Assembly (NCBI GenBank): GCA_002479145.1
Contig: DLLX01000017.1
Span: forward strand, 2,992 to 66,991
DNA length: 64,000 nucleotides
Reading direction: 5' to 3'
DNA from: Prevotella sp. UBA7551
GTDB lineage: Bacteria; Bacteroidota; Bacteroidia; Bacteroidales; Bacteroidaceae
Made by a program: the position numbers and the translations under genes. Below, in pieces: positions 17,895 to 26,015 of this stretch (positions are counted from its first letter, which is position 1; each line of letters begins with the position of its first letter). The notes below the pieces were generated by a model. The model saw only the letters and a program-made list of their open reading frames with translations. It did no database searches and was not told the origin of the DNA.

Positions 17895-19094
17895 TTATTT
17901 CACGTGGCCGGGATATGCCTCCAGTGCCTTTTCGAGCACCACAAGTGCCTTGCGCAGCTCATCGCAATTAAGGACATAGGCCAGGCGTACCTCGTCGATG
18001 CCTGCGCCCTTCGTACTGTAAAATCCGCTCGCTGGGGCCATCATGACCGTCTCTCCCTCGTAGGAGAACTCCTCAAGGAGCCAGCGGCAGAACTTCTCGG
18101 CGCTGTCCACGGGCAACTTGGCCACCGTGTAGAATGCACCCTTCGGCATGGGGGAGAATACGCCTGGAATCTTGTTGAGGCCGTTGACCAGACAGTTGCG
18201 GCGCTCCACATACTCTTTCTGCACACCCTCGATGTAGCTTTCGGGTGCGTCAAGGGAAGCCTCGGCAACGATTTGTCCTATCAATGGGGGGGACAGGCGG
18301 GCTTGGCAGAACTTCATCACCGCCTTGCGCACCTCGGTATTCTTCGTGATGAGCGCACCGATACGGATGCCACACTCTGAGTAACGCTTCGATACGGAGT
18401 CGACAAGGATGACATTATTCTCGATGCCCTCAAGATGAAGGGCCGACGTGTACGGCTCATCGGTGTAGATATACTCGCGGTACACCTCATCGGCGAAGAG
18501 ATAGAGGTCGTGCTTTTTCACAATGTCGCGGATCTGCTCCATCTCCTTGCGGGTATAGACGTAGCCCGTCGGGTTGTTGGGATTGCAAATCAGGATGGCG
18601 CGGGTGTTGGCATTGATGAGCTTTTCAAACTCTTCCACAGCAGGAAGGGCGAACCCATTGTCAATGCTTGTGTGGATAGAGCGCACCTTTGCACCCACCA
18701 TTAGGGCGAAAGACATATAGTTGGCATAGGCCGGCTCGGTGATGATGATCTCGTCACCGGGGTTCAATGTGGCCATAAACCCGAAGAGCAGTGCCTCAGA
18801 ACCGCCCGTAGTGACGATGATATCGTCGGGTACGAGGCCGATGTTGTACTTCCCATAGTAGTCGACGAGCTTCTTTCTGTAGCTTTCAATGCCTTGGCTG
18901 GGTGAGTAGGCCAGCACTTTGGTGTCGATTTTCTTCATGGCATCAAGGCCACACTGCGGCGTATGTACGTCAGGTTGGCCGATGTTCAGGTGATAGACTT
19001 TCGTACCGCGTGCCTTGGCTGCATTGGCCAGGGGGGCGAGCTTACGGATTGGCGATTCGGGCACAATGAGGCCGCGTGCTGATATTTCCGGCAT
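17895..19094 (-). CDS. PLP-dependent aminotransferase, class I/II (AspC-like)
   Basis: A fold-type I aminotransferase of 399 residues. The order of motifs is typical: LNIGQPDVHTP, YSPSQGIESYRKKL, TTGGSEALLFG for cofactor phosphate binding, ICNPNNPTGYVY, ADEVYREY and VDSVSKRYSECGIRIG with the PLP lysine. It probably acts on aspartate, aromatic or related amino acids; the substrate is not decided by the sequence. Start at ATG 19094 is about 77 nt from a good promoter (19171-19201). It stands alone between convergent or divergent neighbours. Confidence 0.92.
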   Translation of the reverse strand: MPEISARGLIVPESPIRKLAPLANAAKARGTKVYHLNIGQPDVHTPQCGLDAMKKIDTKVLAYSPSQGIESYRKKLVDYYGKYNIGLVPDDIIVTTGGSEALLFGFMATLNPGDEIIITEPAYANYMSFALMVGAKVRSIHTSIDNGFALPAVEEFEKLINANTRAILICNPNNPTGYVYTRKEMEQIRDIVKKHDLYLFADEVYREYIYTDEPYTSALHLEGIENNVILVDSVSKRYSECGIRIGALITKNTEVRKAVMKFCQARLSPPLIGQIVAEASLDAPESYIEGVQKEYVERRNCLVNGLNKIPGVFSPMPKGAFYTVAKLPVDSAEKFCRWLLEEFSYEGETVMMAPASGFYSTKGAGIDEVRLAYVLNCDELRKALVVLEKALEAYPGHVK

Positions 19095-19170
19095 AATTTC
19101 TTTTGGTTATTAGTATTAACCCCCCTTTATGTGGGGAATTGACTTTTAAATGATACTTTTTATCTTGCTA

Positions 19171-19201
19171 CAAAGTTACACCAATTCGGGCAAACGGCAA
19201 A
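19171..19201 (-). promoter_or_regulatory. Promoter for the aminotransferase gene
   Basis: On the minus strand TTTG (19201-19198), a 19-nt spacer and TAACTTTG (19178-19171) match the Bacteroidetes -33/-7 pattern well. Confidence 0.75.
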
Positions 19202-19252
19202 GGTAAAAACGAAAAACTTTGTACCCATAGGGCATTTGTGGGATTTTCTTGC

Positions 19253-19260
19253 TACTTTTG
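19253..19260 (+). promoter_or_regulatory. -7 promoter box for the DUF4494-yggS pair
   Basis: TACTTTTG followed by CAT, about 95 nt before the ATG at 19355. The nearest TTTG is 14 nt upstream, shorter than the normal spacer. Confidence 0.55.
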
Positions 19261-19354
19261 CATACCAGAACCTGCCCCCATTTTCGGGTGGCAAGGGCAT
19301 TAAAGGTTGCGCAAAGCGAGCGGCCTTCATACATGATACAACTTTATATAGATA

Positions 19355-19852
19355 ATGAGAAGCAGAACAGCGAATTGGTTTGAGACCCGTGTCCGCTACG
19401 ACAAGATGATGGAGGACGGACAAAACAAGAAAGTCACCGAGACTTATGTGGTCGATGCCTACACCTTCGGTGAGGCCGAGGAGGCCATCCTCAAGGAAAT
19501 GGGCGTCTATACGAACGGAGAGATTGAGGTCAAAGCCATTTCCCCGGCGTCTTATGGCGAGATCTTTTTCAGCGATGCCGACGGCGATGACAAGTGGTAC
19601 AAGTGCAAGCTGTCGTTCATCACGCTTGATGAGAAGACCGAAAAGGAGAAGCGCACCAGTGTCTATTATTTGGTCCAGGCGGCCTCGGTCAGCGGCGCAG
19701 TGAAGCACGTCGACGAGGTCATGGGGGGCACTATGGTCGACTATGAGATAGCCTCCATCACTGATACCAAGGTGATGGATGTCTTCGAACACGACAATAA
19801 GTCGAAGGAAGAAGCCAAGGAGGAGGCCAAACCCGAGTATGAACAACAATGA
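19355..19852 (+). CDS. DUF4494 family protein
   Basis: A 165-residue cytoplasmic protein of the DUF4494 family, which I know mainly from Bacteroidetes; its function is unknown. The visible pattern is NWFETRVRYDKMMEDGQNKK, then VDAYTFGEAEEAI, a FFSDADGDDKWYKCKLSFI strand region and a final VMDVFEHD, followed by a highly charged, Lys/Glu-rich tail. No signal peptide or membrane segment. It is 18 nt upstream of the YggS gene and surely co-transcribed with it, which hints at a housekeeping role, but that is only context. Confidence 0.85.
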   Translation: MRSRTANWFETRVRYDKMMEDGQNKKVTETYVVDAYTFGEAEEAILKEMGVYTNGEIEVKAISPASYGEIFFSDADGDDKWYKCKLSFITLDEKTEKEKRTSVYYLVQAASVSGAVKHVDEVMGGTMVDYEIASITDTKVMDVFEHDNKSKEEAKEEAKPEYEQQ

Positions 19853-19870
19853 AATATAGAGGTAAGCAAT

Positions 19871-20542
19871 ATGGTTGATGTAGCTAAAAACTTACGTGAG
19901 GTGCTCAGCCATCTGCCCGAAGGGGTGGGGCTCGTGGCCATCAGCAAGTTTCATCCAGAGGAAGACATCCTTGCCGCCTATGCCGAGGGGCAGCGTGTCT
20001 TTGGCGAAAGCCATGAGCAGGAGCTGCGTCAGAAGGCGGAAGACCTGCCCAAAGACATCAAGTGGCACTTCATCGGACACCTTCAGACCAACAAGGTGAA
20101 GTACATCGCGCCTTACATTGCGATGATTGAGGCCGTCGACACCCTGAAGCTGCTCCAGGAAATCAACAAGCAGGCAGCCAAGCATGGGCGGGTAATCGAC
20201 GTGTTGCTGGAGCTTCACATAGCCATGGAGGAGGCAAAGAGCGGCTTTACCCTCGATGGTTGCCGCGAGATGCTGGCCGAAGGAGCGTGGCGCGAACTGC
20301 ATAACGTGCACATTTGTGGCCTGATGATGATGGCCTCCAACGTGCCCGACGAGCAGCAAATACGTCGTGAGATGCTCACGGCAGCCGACTTTTTCGACGA
20401 AATCAAGGCAAAGTATTTTGCTGACGATCCCCGCTTCGCCGTGCGATCTTGGGGCATGAGCCACGACTACACGATTGCCGTGACGTGCCGAAGTACCTTG
20501 GTGCGTGTGGGAACGGCCATCTTCGGGCCACGCGCTTACTAA
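19871..20542 (+). CDS. yggS: YggS-family PLP homeostasis protein
   Basis: YggS/PLPBP proteins bind pyridoxal phosphate and buffer its free level; they have no known enzymatic activity. The PLP lysine lies in VAISKFHPEED near residue 24, WHFIGHLQTNKVKYI is the most conserved motif, and LSMGMSHDY of the family appears here as WGMSHDYTIAV, followed by VRVGTAIFGPR at the C-terminus. Its 223 residues are standard length. It is transcribed with the DUF4494 gene and ends 31 nt before the convergent LuxR-type regulator. Confidence 0.95.
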   Translation: MVDVAKNLREVLSHLPEGVGLVAISKFHPEEDILAAYAEGQRVFGESHEQELRQKAEDLPKDIKWHFIGHLQTNKVKYIAPYIAMIEAVDTLKLLQEINKQAAKHGRVIDVLLELHIAMEEAKSGFTLDGCREMLAEGAWRELHNVHICGLMMMASNVPDEQQIRREMLTAADFFDEIKAKYFADDPRFAVRSWGMSHDYTIAVTCRSTLVRVGTAIFGPRAY

Positions 20543-20573
20543 TGTAGAATAGGTAAGCAGGACATGAAAGCAG

Positions 20574-21206
20574 TCAGATGCCCTCTCTCTTGCCTTCTAT
20601 CTGGGCCAAGTCCACATAGCCGTGCATGACGGCATAGATGGTAAGGGCGGACACACTGCGCACCCCCAGTTTCTCGCTGATGTTCTTGCGGTGGGTATTG
20701 ACGGTGGGCAGACTGATGTGAAGGCGGTCGGCTATTTCCTTGCTCATCAGGCCGCGGACCACCAAAGAGAGCACTTCCACCTCTCGGGCGGATAGCGTGG
20801 GGCGCACCCCATCGGCTCCTTCGGGCGGAAGGTTGCGCCCGTGGGAGTGTCCTTGCCGCACGAGCTGTAGCACCTCGCATACCAACTTTTCCTCCGTTAC
20901 ACCCACACAAAGGTAGCGGAAGTGCGGCAGTTGGGAATTGGGGTCTGACGAAGGAGTCAGGACGATGGTTTTGCGGCGGCGTTCCATAAACCAGACTTGG
21001 TGAGCCACAGCCACCGATTGGGCCACGAAGTAGTGGTAACAGCGCTCACCGCCCCCGGCCACGAAGTCGGCAAAGGAACGGTAAACATCCACCGTCATCG
21101 CCGGCATCACGCCCTGCAGCAGTTGGCGCAATCCCATTGTGGCCAGCACATTGGGATCGATGATGGCTACATGTGGACTCCCTGGGCTCGTCTTTGATTT
21201 CTCCAT
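20574..21206 (-). CDS. LuxR/NarL-type transcriptional regulator with degenerate receiver domain
   Basis: The C-terminal third is a clear LuxR helix-turn-helix: LSAREVEVLSLVVRGLMSKE, then IADRLHISLPTVNTHRKNIS and EKLGVRS. The N-terminal 120 residues resemble a response-regulator receiver (VAIIDPNVLATMGLRQLLQ), but the acidic pair is reduced to ID-P and the position of the phosphoacceptor aspartate reads CYHYFVAQSV, with no Asp. It therefore probably works without phosphorylation or as an orphan. No sensor kinase is adjacent. The ATG at 21206 is chosen because a TAATTTTGC box (21220-21212) covers the upstream ATG at 21215. Targets are unknown. Confidence 0.85.
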   Translation of the reverse strand: MEKSKTSPGSPHVAIIDPNVLATMGLRQLLQGVMPAMTVDVYRSFADFVAGGGERCYHYFVAQSVAVAHQVWFMERRRKTIVLTPSSDPNSQLPHFRYLCVGVTEEKLVCEVLQLVRQGHSHGRNLPPEGADGVRPTLSAREVEVLSLVVRGLMSKEIADRLHISLPTVNTHRKNISEKLGVRSVSALTIYAVMHGYVDLAQIEGKREGI

Positions 21207-21211
21207 GGTGT

Positions 21212-21220
21212 GCAAAATTA
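21212..21220 (-). promoter_or_regulatory. -7 promoter box for the LuxR-type regulator
   Basis: TAATTTTGC on the minus strand. It overlaps an upstream in-frame ATG and predicts a nearly leaderless mRNA starting at the ATG at 21206. Confidence 0.55.
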
Positions 21221-21368
21221 GCCATTAATCGGCAGAAGAAAGAAGCTCCACCTCAATTTCTTGTCCATTTGCTCCTTTAAGTCCTCCTTTTCTTTCATCC
21301 AACGCCACCTCAATGCGACGCACGGCGATATGCCAATGTGCTGAGATATTCGGCAAATCAAGAAAACA

Positions 21369-22004
21369 TTGAAAACCAAACGCAGTCATATCATCCTCCC
21401 AGAGGGCATGGCAGGAGAAGTTTTGCTCCATGCTTGTTGTGCTCCTTGCTCCTCGGCCATTGTGGAATGGCTGATGGCGCATGGCATACGCCCCACCATC
21501 TTTTATTTCAATCCCAACATCTATCCGCTCCATGAATACGAGATACGCAAGGAGGAGAGCAAGCGTCATGCCGAGTTGCTCGGTCTCAAGTGGACGGATG
21601 GCGACTATGACCATTCCTCTTGGCGACAGGCAGTGCGCGGATGGGAACACGAACCTGAGCGTGGACGACGCTGTCAAGCCTGCTTCATGTTCCGGATGCT
21701 GGCAACCGCACGTGAGGCAAAGCGCACGGGGATCGGTTTTTTTGCCACGACACTGGCCTCGTCGCGCTGGAAAGACCTCCAACAGGTGAACGCAGCGGGG
21801 CTGGCTGCAGCTCAATCCGTCCCGGGCACTACCTTCTGGGCACAGAATTGGCGCAAGGATGGACTCCAGGAACGGCGCAATCAGCTGCTCAGGGAGTACG
21901 GATTTTACAATCAGCTCTACTGTGGATGCGAGTTCAGCTTGGCCTCTTCCAAAGCCATGGAAAGAGAAAGGAAAGCAAAAACAGGCGGTCTCCTCCAACC
22001 ATAG
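21369..22004 (+). CDS. queH: Epoxyqueuosine reductase QueH
   Basis: QueH carries out the last step of queuosine synthesis, reducing epoxyqueuosine in tRNA to queuosine, and replaces the cobalamin-dependent QueG. The iron-sulfur/metal cysteine motifs are present: LLHACCAPCSS (Cys 23, 24, 27), RRCQACFMFR (Cys 102, 105) and YCGCEFS near the C-terminus. FYFNPNIYPLHEYEIRK is another family-typical stretch. The 211 residues are usual. Other genes of the same pathway (queA, transporter, queF) are found elsewhere in this window but not next to it. Confidence 0.93.
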   Translation: MKTKRSHIILPEGMAGEVLLHACCAPCSSAIVEWLMAHGIRPTIFYFNPNIYPLHEYEIRKEESKRHAELLGLKWTDGDYDHSSWRQAVRGWEHEPERGRRCQACFMFRMLATAREAKRTGIGFFATTLASSRWKDLQQVNAAGLAAAQSVPGTTFWAQNWRKDGLQERRNQLLREYGFYNQLYCGCEFSLASSKAMERERKAKTGGLLQP

Positions 22005-22041
22005 GACACACTTCGTGACAGTTAATATTCAAATTGGAATT

Positions 22042-22434
22042 ATGCGGCTTGTGAAATCATTTATCGTTTGGGTTTGCTTCATCCCTCTGGCAATACTCAA
22101 CGGCGGATTGCGTGAATATGTATTGGACAGCTTTATTGGAAAAGAAATGGCCCTGCCCGTGAGTGGAATATTGCTGAGTATATTCATCTTTCTGGTGACA
22201 TGGCTTGTGTTTCCCCGTCTGATAAAAGCCTGTGACATGAAAGACTGCCTCAAAATAGGAGTTTGCTGGGCTTTGTTGACCGTAGCCTTCGAGTCGGTTG
22301 CAGGCATTGCCGGAGGCAGTTCTGTCATGGAAATGGTTGATGCCTACAATCCATCGACAGGCAATTTGTGGGTGCTTGTGTTGGCCATGACGATGTTTTC
22401 ACCTGCTCTATTGAAAGTTTTCAGGCGGATTTAG
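22042..22434 (+). CDS. Small integral membrane protein of unknown function
   Basis: A 130-residue hydrophobic protein with about four predicted membrane segments (near residues 4-21, 38-57, 70-90 and 108-125) and a conserved-looking GGLREYVLDSFIG just after the first. I do not recognise a characterised family. The reading frame extends upstream into queH, but the ATG at 22042 starts directly with a positively charged turn and a membrane helix (MRLVKSFIVWV), so it is the likely start. It lies 37 nt past queH and may share its transcript. Nothing in the sequence gives a function. Confidence 0.75.
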   Translation: MRLVKSFIVWVCFIPLAILNGGLREYVLDSFIGKEMALPVSGILLSIFIFLVTWLVFPRLIKACDMKDCLKIGVCWALLTVAFESVAGIAGGSSVMEMVDAYNPSTGNLWVLVLAMTMFSPALLKVFRRI

Positions 22435-22604
22435 GGAATCAAGTCAAATGTCCGGCTCAGCGAATGGACCTGTCTTTGGTCTTCTGCATAGCCGATTTTC
22501 TTTGGCGGAAGCCAATAGTTGCCGCCCTTGTATTAATCCCCAGTCGGTCATTAGAAGTGACAAGGGGTGTAAAGACGGCAATCATATTGTCTCTTTGGTC
22601 GATT

Positions 22605-22630
22605 TCGGTCTAATGACCAATTTGGGTTTA
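22605..22630. repeat. Degenerate intergenic repeat motif, copy B
   Basis: A 26-bp stretch (TCGGTCTAATGACC plus AATTTGGGTTTA) matches 10771-10796 at about 21 of 26 positions and, with a gap, 42956-42980 more weakly. The first two copies are each preceded by TCGGTCATT some 55-60 bp upstream. Confidence 0.45.
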
Positions 22631-22709
22631 AGGGCCGATTGGGGATGGATTGTCTATTCCTTTGTGCTTTTTACAAACATTTCCGGGAAGCAAAACTCCC
22701 GTTCTCATG

Positions 22710-24131
22710 CTACATCAGCGGGCTGAGCAGTCTCACCAGCGACTCCCAAAGGCGCAGGATGAGGCTTTGGGAGGCTGCGTCGTGATACTGTTCGTGCGGA
22801 ATACATTGCGCTTCGTCGTCAAGAAAGACCTGCTTGACGCGTAAAGCCATCTCTCGGTTGTAGAAAAACACATTCGACTCAAAGTCATGCTCAAAACTGC
22901 GGAAGTCGACATTGGTGGAGCCTATGGTCGCCAAATTGTCGTCGCTAACGAGCAATTTGCTGTGGTTGAAGCCCGCATTGTATAGCAATACCTTCACGCC
23001 CGCATCCTTGATTTCCTTGACAAAGGAGCGGCTTGCCCACGCCACGAGGCGTGAGTCGGCCTTGAGCGGCAGCATCAGGCGCACGTCGACTCCGGAAAGT
23101 GCGGCGGTGCGCAGGGCAAAGAGTACGGGTTCGGTGGGCATGAAGTATGGTGTCTCGATATAGACATACTGCCGAGCCCCGTGAAGAATGGTCACATACC
23201 CTTGCTCTATCTTCGGCCAGGGGTCGATGGGGCTGCTGGTAACGACTTGCGCGAGGCAGACCTTGTCGGGCAATGGGAACTCGGGATAGTAGCGACGGTC
23301 CGTGATGAGCGTGCGGTCCACAAAAAACCAGTCGACCAGGAAGGCGCACTGAAGGGCATAGACGGCATTGCCGTGGATGCGCACCATTGTGTCGCGCCAC
23401 GCCTGATGGCCGAAACCCTTCACGTAGCGGAGCGCAATATTCATGCCGCCCACGTAACCCACGCTTCCGTCGAAGACGGCAATCTTGCGGTGGTTGCGGT
23501 AGTTGGCCTTGCTGGTGAACGCCGGAAAACGGACAGGCATGAAGGGATGGACCTCCACTCCTCCCTCGCGCATCCGCTCAAAGAATCGGGAGGGCACCTT
23601 CCAGCAGCCCACATCGTCGTGGATGACGCGCACCTCCACTCCCTCGGAAGCCTTGGCAATGAGGGCGTCGGCAATGAGATTGCCCAGCGGGTCGTCCTCA
23701 ATGATGAAGAAGTCGAGGTGGATGTGGTTGCGTGCGGCGGCGATGTCGCGGAGCAACTGAGGGAAGAATGCGTAGCCGTCGAGGTAGAGCTGCGCCTCGT
23801 TGCGCTGAAACGGCAGTGCGGGGTCTTGGTTGGCGAAGAGTTTTACCAACCGTTGATAGGGAGAGGGAACCTCCAATTTCCTCTGTTCGGCAAACTCCAG
23901 CATAGACCGTTTGGAGAGCTGGTCGAGCCGTTGTTGCGATATGGCGCGCTCCTTGCGCACGTTTTGCCCGAAAAAGAAGTAGAGGACAATGCCCACCAGT
24001 GGAAGGAATATCAGCACAAGCACCCACGCCATCGTCTTGGCCGGCTGCCGGTTGTCGAGCAGAATGGTGACAATCGCCGCGACAGCGAGCGTCATGTAGA
24101 GGATGAAGAAGATCCAGTGCAGATAGTCCAT
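22710..24131 (-). CDS. cls: Cardiolipin synthase (phospholipase D family)
   Basis: Cls joins two phosphatidylglycerol molecules to cardiolipin at the inner membrane. Two N-terminal membrane segments (about 5-25 and 34-55) are followed by two PLD domains with intact HKD motifs: H214/K216/D221 (HRKIAVFD) and H390/K392/D397 (HSKLLVSD). Start chosen at ATG 24131 (protein begins MDYLHWIFF); the longer frame to 24188 runs into the preceding gene and lacks family likeness. It begins 16 nt after the stop of the YbjN/TPR-like gene and is surely in the same transcript. Confidence 0.94.
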   Translation of the reverse strand: MDYLHWIFFILYMTLAVAAIVTILLDNRQPAKTMAWVLVLIFLPLVGIVLYFFFGQNVRKERAISQQRLDQLSKRSMLEFAEQRKLEVPSPYQRLVKLFANQDPALPFQRNEAQLYLDGYAFFPQLLRDIAAARNHIHLDFFIIEDDPLGNLIADALIAKASEGVEVRVIHDDVGCWKVPSRFFERMREGGVEVHPFMPVRFPAFTSKANYRNHRKIAVFDGSVGYVGGMNIALRYVKGFGHQAWRDTMVRIHGNAVYALQCAFLVDWFFVDRTLITDRRYYPEFPLPDKVCLAQVVTSSPIDPWPKIEQGYVTILHGARQYVYIETPYFMPTEPVLFALRTAALSGVDVRLMLPLKADSRLVAWASRSFVKEIKDAGVKVLLYNAGFNHSKLLVSDDNLATIGSTNVDFRSFEHDFESNVFFYNREMALRVKQVFLDDEAQCIPHEQYHDAASQSLILRLWESLVRLLSPLM

Positions 24132-24147
24132 AGTCTTTTTGATTGGG

Positions 24148-25878
24148 TCAGGTGGTCTTTTGCGGCACATAGACTGCGCCGTCTCCACCTGATTTCCGTT
24201 GGCGAAGGCGGGCTAAAAGGGGGGCGGCAAGGTCGGTCAAGTCTGCAATGCGGAGCATTGATTTCAGCTCCTTCTCAGCCTCTTCGTCATGTCCTCGATT
24301 TGCAAGAACTGTGGCACGGGTGGCCAAAAGAAATCTGACGTTTTCGCGAAAGTCGGGGTAGGATGCAGCGGTATAGTCATCCACATCCTTCCCAGTCTGC
24401 TCTTTGACTTGCTCCCGAATATCCTTCATAAGCGAATTGATGTAGCCCAGCGTGCGTGGATCGTTGCCATAGGCCAGATTATTGATCATTTCCAACAGGT
24501 AGGCATTGTCATCGGACAAGTTGAGCAGCGACAAATAATAATAGCCGAGGCCGTATTGGCCTATTGCGTCGCAGCAATAGCCCAGCATGAAGCACACCTG
24601 TTGGAATTGGCTGTGATCTGTGGCTGTCATTTCGTTTGCATAACCAGCCCAGAGGGTGAAGGCCCTGCGCAGCCATCGCAGCGCCTCGAAGTATCGTTTG
24701 CTCAGGAATAGTTGTGTGCCATGGTACAGGCTGCTGGCCAATGACACGCTGGTCACCCGTGCGACAATGCGTTGTTCCTCGGTCAACTCATCCGATTGGC
24801 CGTTCTTCAGCTTGTCTTTTGCGTCTTGCCACATAAACAAGAACTCATCCTTGAGGCTCTTCTCCGACTTCAGGTCATGCGCCATCAGCAGGGAACAAGC
24901 CGACCTGCACCCTCCAAAGTCCTCGCCCGGCTGGTCGAGTGTGGTCAGAAGGGGCACCAAGGCTGCCGTCGCCTGAAAGTAGAGCGCGTCCTTCGATGCG
25001 TCAGCGGCCACCAATGTGATGGTGAGATAGCGCCGCTCGTCGGGCGACTCGCGCAGGAAGAAGACGAGGTTGAGTGTGGCGTACCGGCGGATAAATTTGC
25101 CGTCGGCTATCAGTGCGGACGATAGCGTATAGTCGTTCATCTCCGACCGGCGCGCATTATCCGCTCCCGCATCGATGGAAAGGGCGATTCCGTCGCCCGA
25201 GACGTCCATCCTCGACGGGACAATATCGTGAAACCCCATGGCCTCCGAAACGAAATCGGCTACCGTAATGCGCGCATCAGGCTCCTCCCGTGTACATTTT
25301 GGCAAATCTTCCGCCCATATCGCATGCTCAAGCACCATCAGCTGCACCCGGTTTCGCTTGGCTATGCCCTCTTCTGATGCGTCATCACCGAAATCTTTCC
25401 GGGCTTTCTCTGCCGAGTCCATCCACTGGTAAAACGTGAGTCGCCAGCGGAAAATATTAGTCATTCGGTCCACAAGAATGGCTTGGGCGTGGGAAGCATC
25501 GAGAAAAATGTTCTCAAGGAAATAGAGGTGGACATGTTCTTGGTCTTCATCGATGTCGTAGAAAACGCGCGGCCCTTCGGAATTGATATTTACTTGGTTG
25601 CAGACTTCCCTTACGGAATCGATCGTTTTTATGTCCGTATCGAAGAAATTGGGAAAAAGAACACATACCATAGGACTCGAAGGTGGGACAATTATGGAAA
25701 AACAGCCACCCTGAAACTCAAACCTGGCAACCTTATCTTTGTTGGCTTCACCTTCCCACTTCACCTCACAACCCATTCTGCGCAGTGTGCTGTCGAGCAC
25801 CTTGCAGTTGGTCTTCTGGTTGGGCATCGCCACTTCTTCGGAAGATTTTAGCAGGTTTCTTAACTTGTCTTTCAACAT
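24148..25878 (-). CDS. YbjN-like / tetratricopeptide-like protein of unknown function
   Basis: A soluble protein of 576 residues with no signal peptide. The first 130 residues resemble the YbjN/type III-chaperone-like fold (KVLDSTLRRMGCEVKWEGE, then a FEFQGGCFSIIVP strand pair). The C-terminal part (about 370-560) is helical and repeat-like, with TPR-type stretches such as YFEALRWLRRAFTLW and YGLGYYYLSLLNLS. The middle region is not recognised. Start placed at ATG 25878 (MLKDKLRNLL); an ATG at 25932 is in frame but adds unlike sequence. It sits directly upstream of cls, so a link with membrane lipids or envelope stress is possible but unproven. Confidence 0.7.
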   Translation of the reverse strand: MLKDKLRNLLKSSEEVAMPNQKTNCKVLDSTLRRMGCEVKWEGEANKDKVARFEFQGGCFSIIVPPSSPMVCVLFPNFFDTDIKTIDSVREVCNQVNINSEGPRVFYDIDEDQEHVHLYFLENIFLDASHAQAILVDRMTNIFRWRLTFYQWMDSAEKARKDFGDDASEEGIAKRNRVQLMVLEHAIWAEDLPKCTREEPDARITVADFVSEAMGFHDIVPSRMDVSGDGIALSIDAGADNARRSEMNDYTLSSALIADGKFIRRYATLNLVFFLRESPDERRYLTITLVAADASKDALYFQATAALVPLLTTLDQPGEDFGGCRSACSLLMAHDLKSEKSLKDEFLFMWQDAKDKLKNGQSDELTEEQRIVARVTSVSLASSLYHGTQLFLSKRYFEALRWLRRAFTLWAGYANEMTATDHSQFQQVCFMLGYCCDAIGQYGLGYYYLSLLNLSDDNAYLLEMINNLAYGNDPRTLGYINSLMKDIREQVKEQTGKDVDDYTAASYPDFRENVRFLLATRATVLANRGHDEEAEKELKSMLRIADLTDLAAPLLARLRQRKSGGDGAVYVPQKTT

Positions 25879-26015
25879 TTTCTTTTTTTCATTTGGGTCA
25901 GTTCGGCAAATTTTAGGTGTGAATTTGTCCACGTTGGTTTTGCGTGGGGTGTGAAGGATGGGCGGGTATGTCGTTTCCTCTTTGGCTGTGGTTACATAGC
26001 GACGACAGAATAGGG

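Noticed and set aside
21225..21998. Long minus-strand open frame opposite queH
   Set aside because: Most of it is antisense to the well-supported queH, with no promoter and no family likeness. Its last 45 codons lie in non-coding sequence and read plausibly, but that is not enough to call a gene.
23181..24338. Plus-strand open frame opposite cls
   Set aside because: It is antisense to the PLD motifs of cls; composition is that of a shadow frame.
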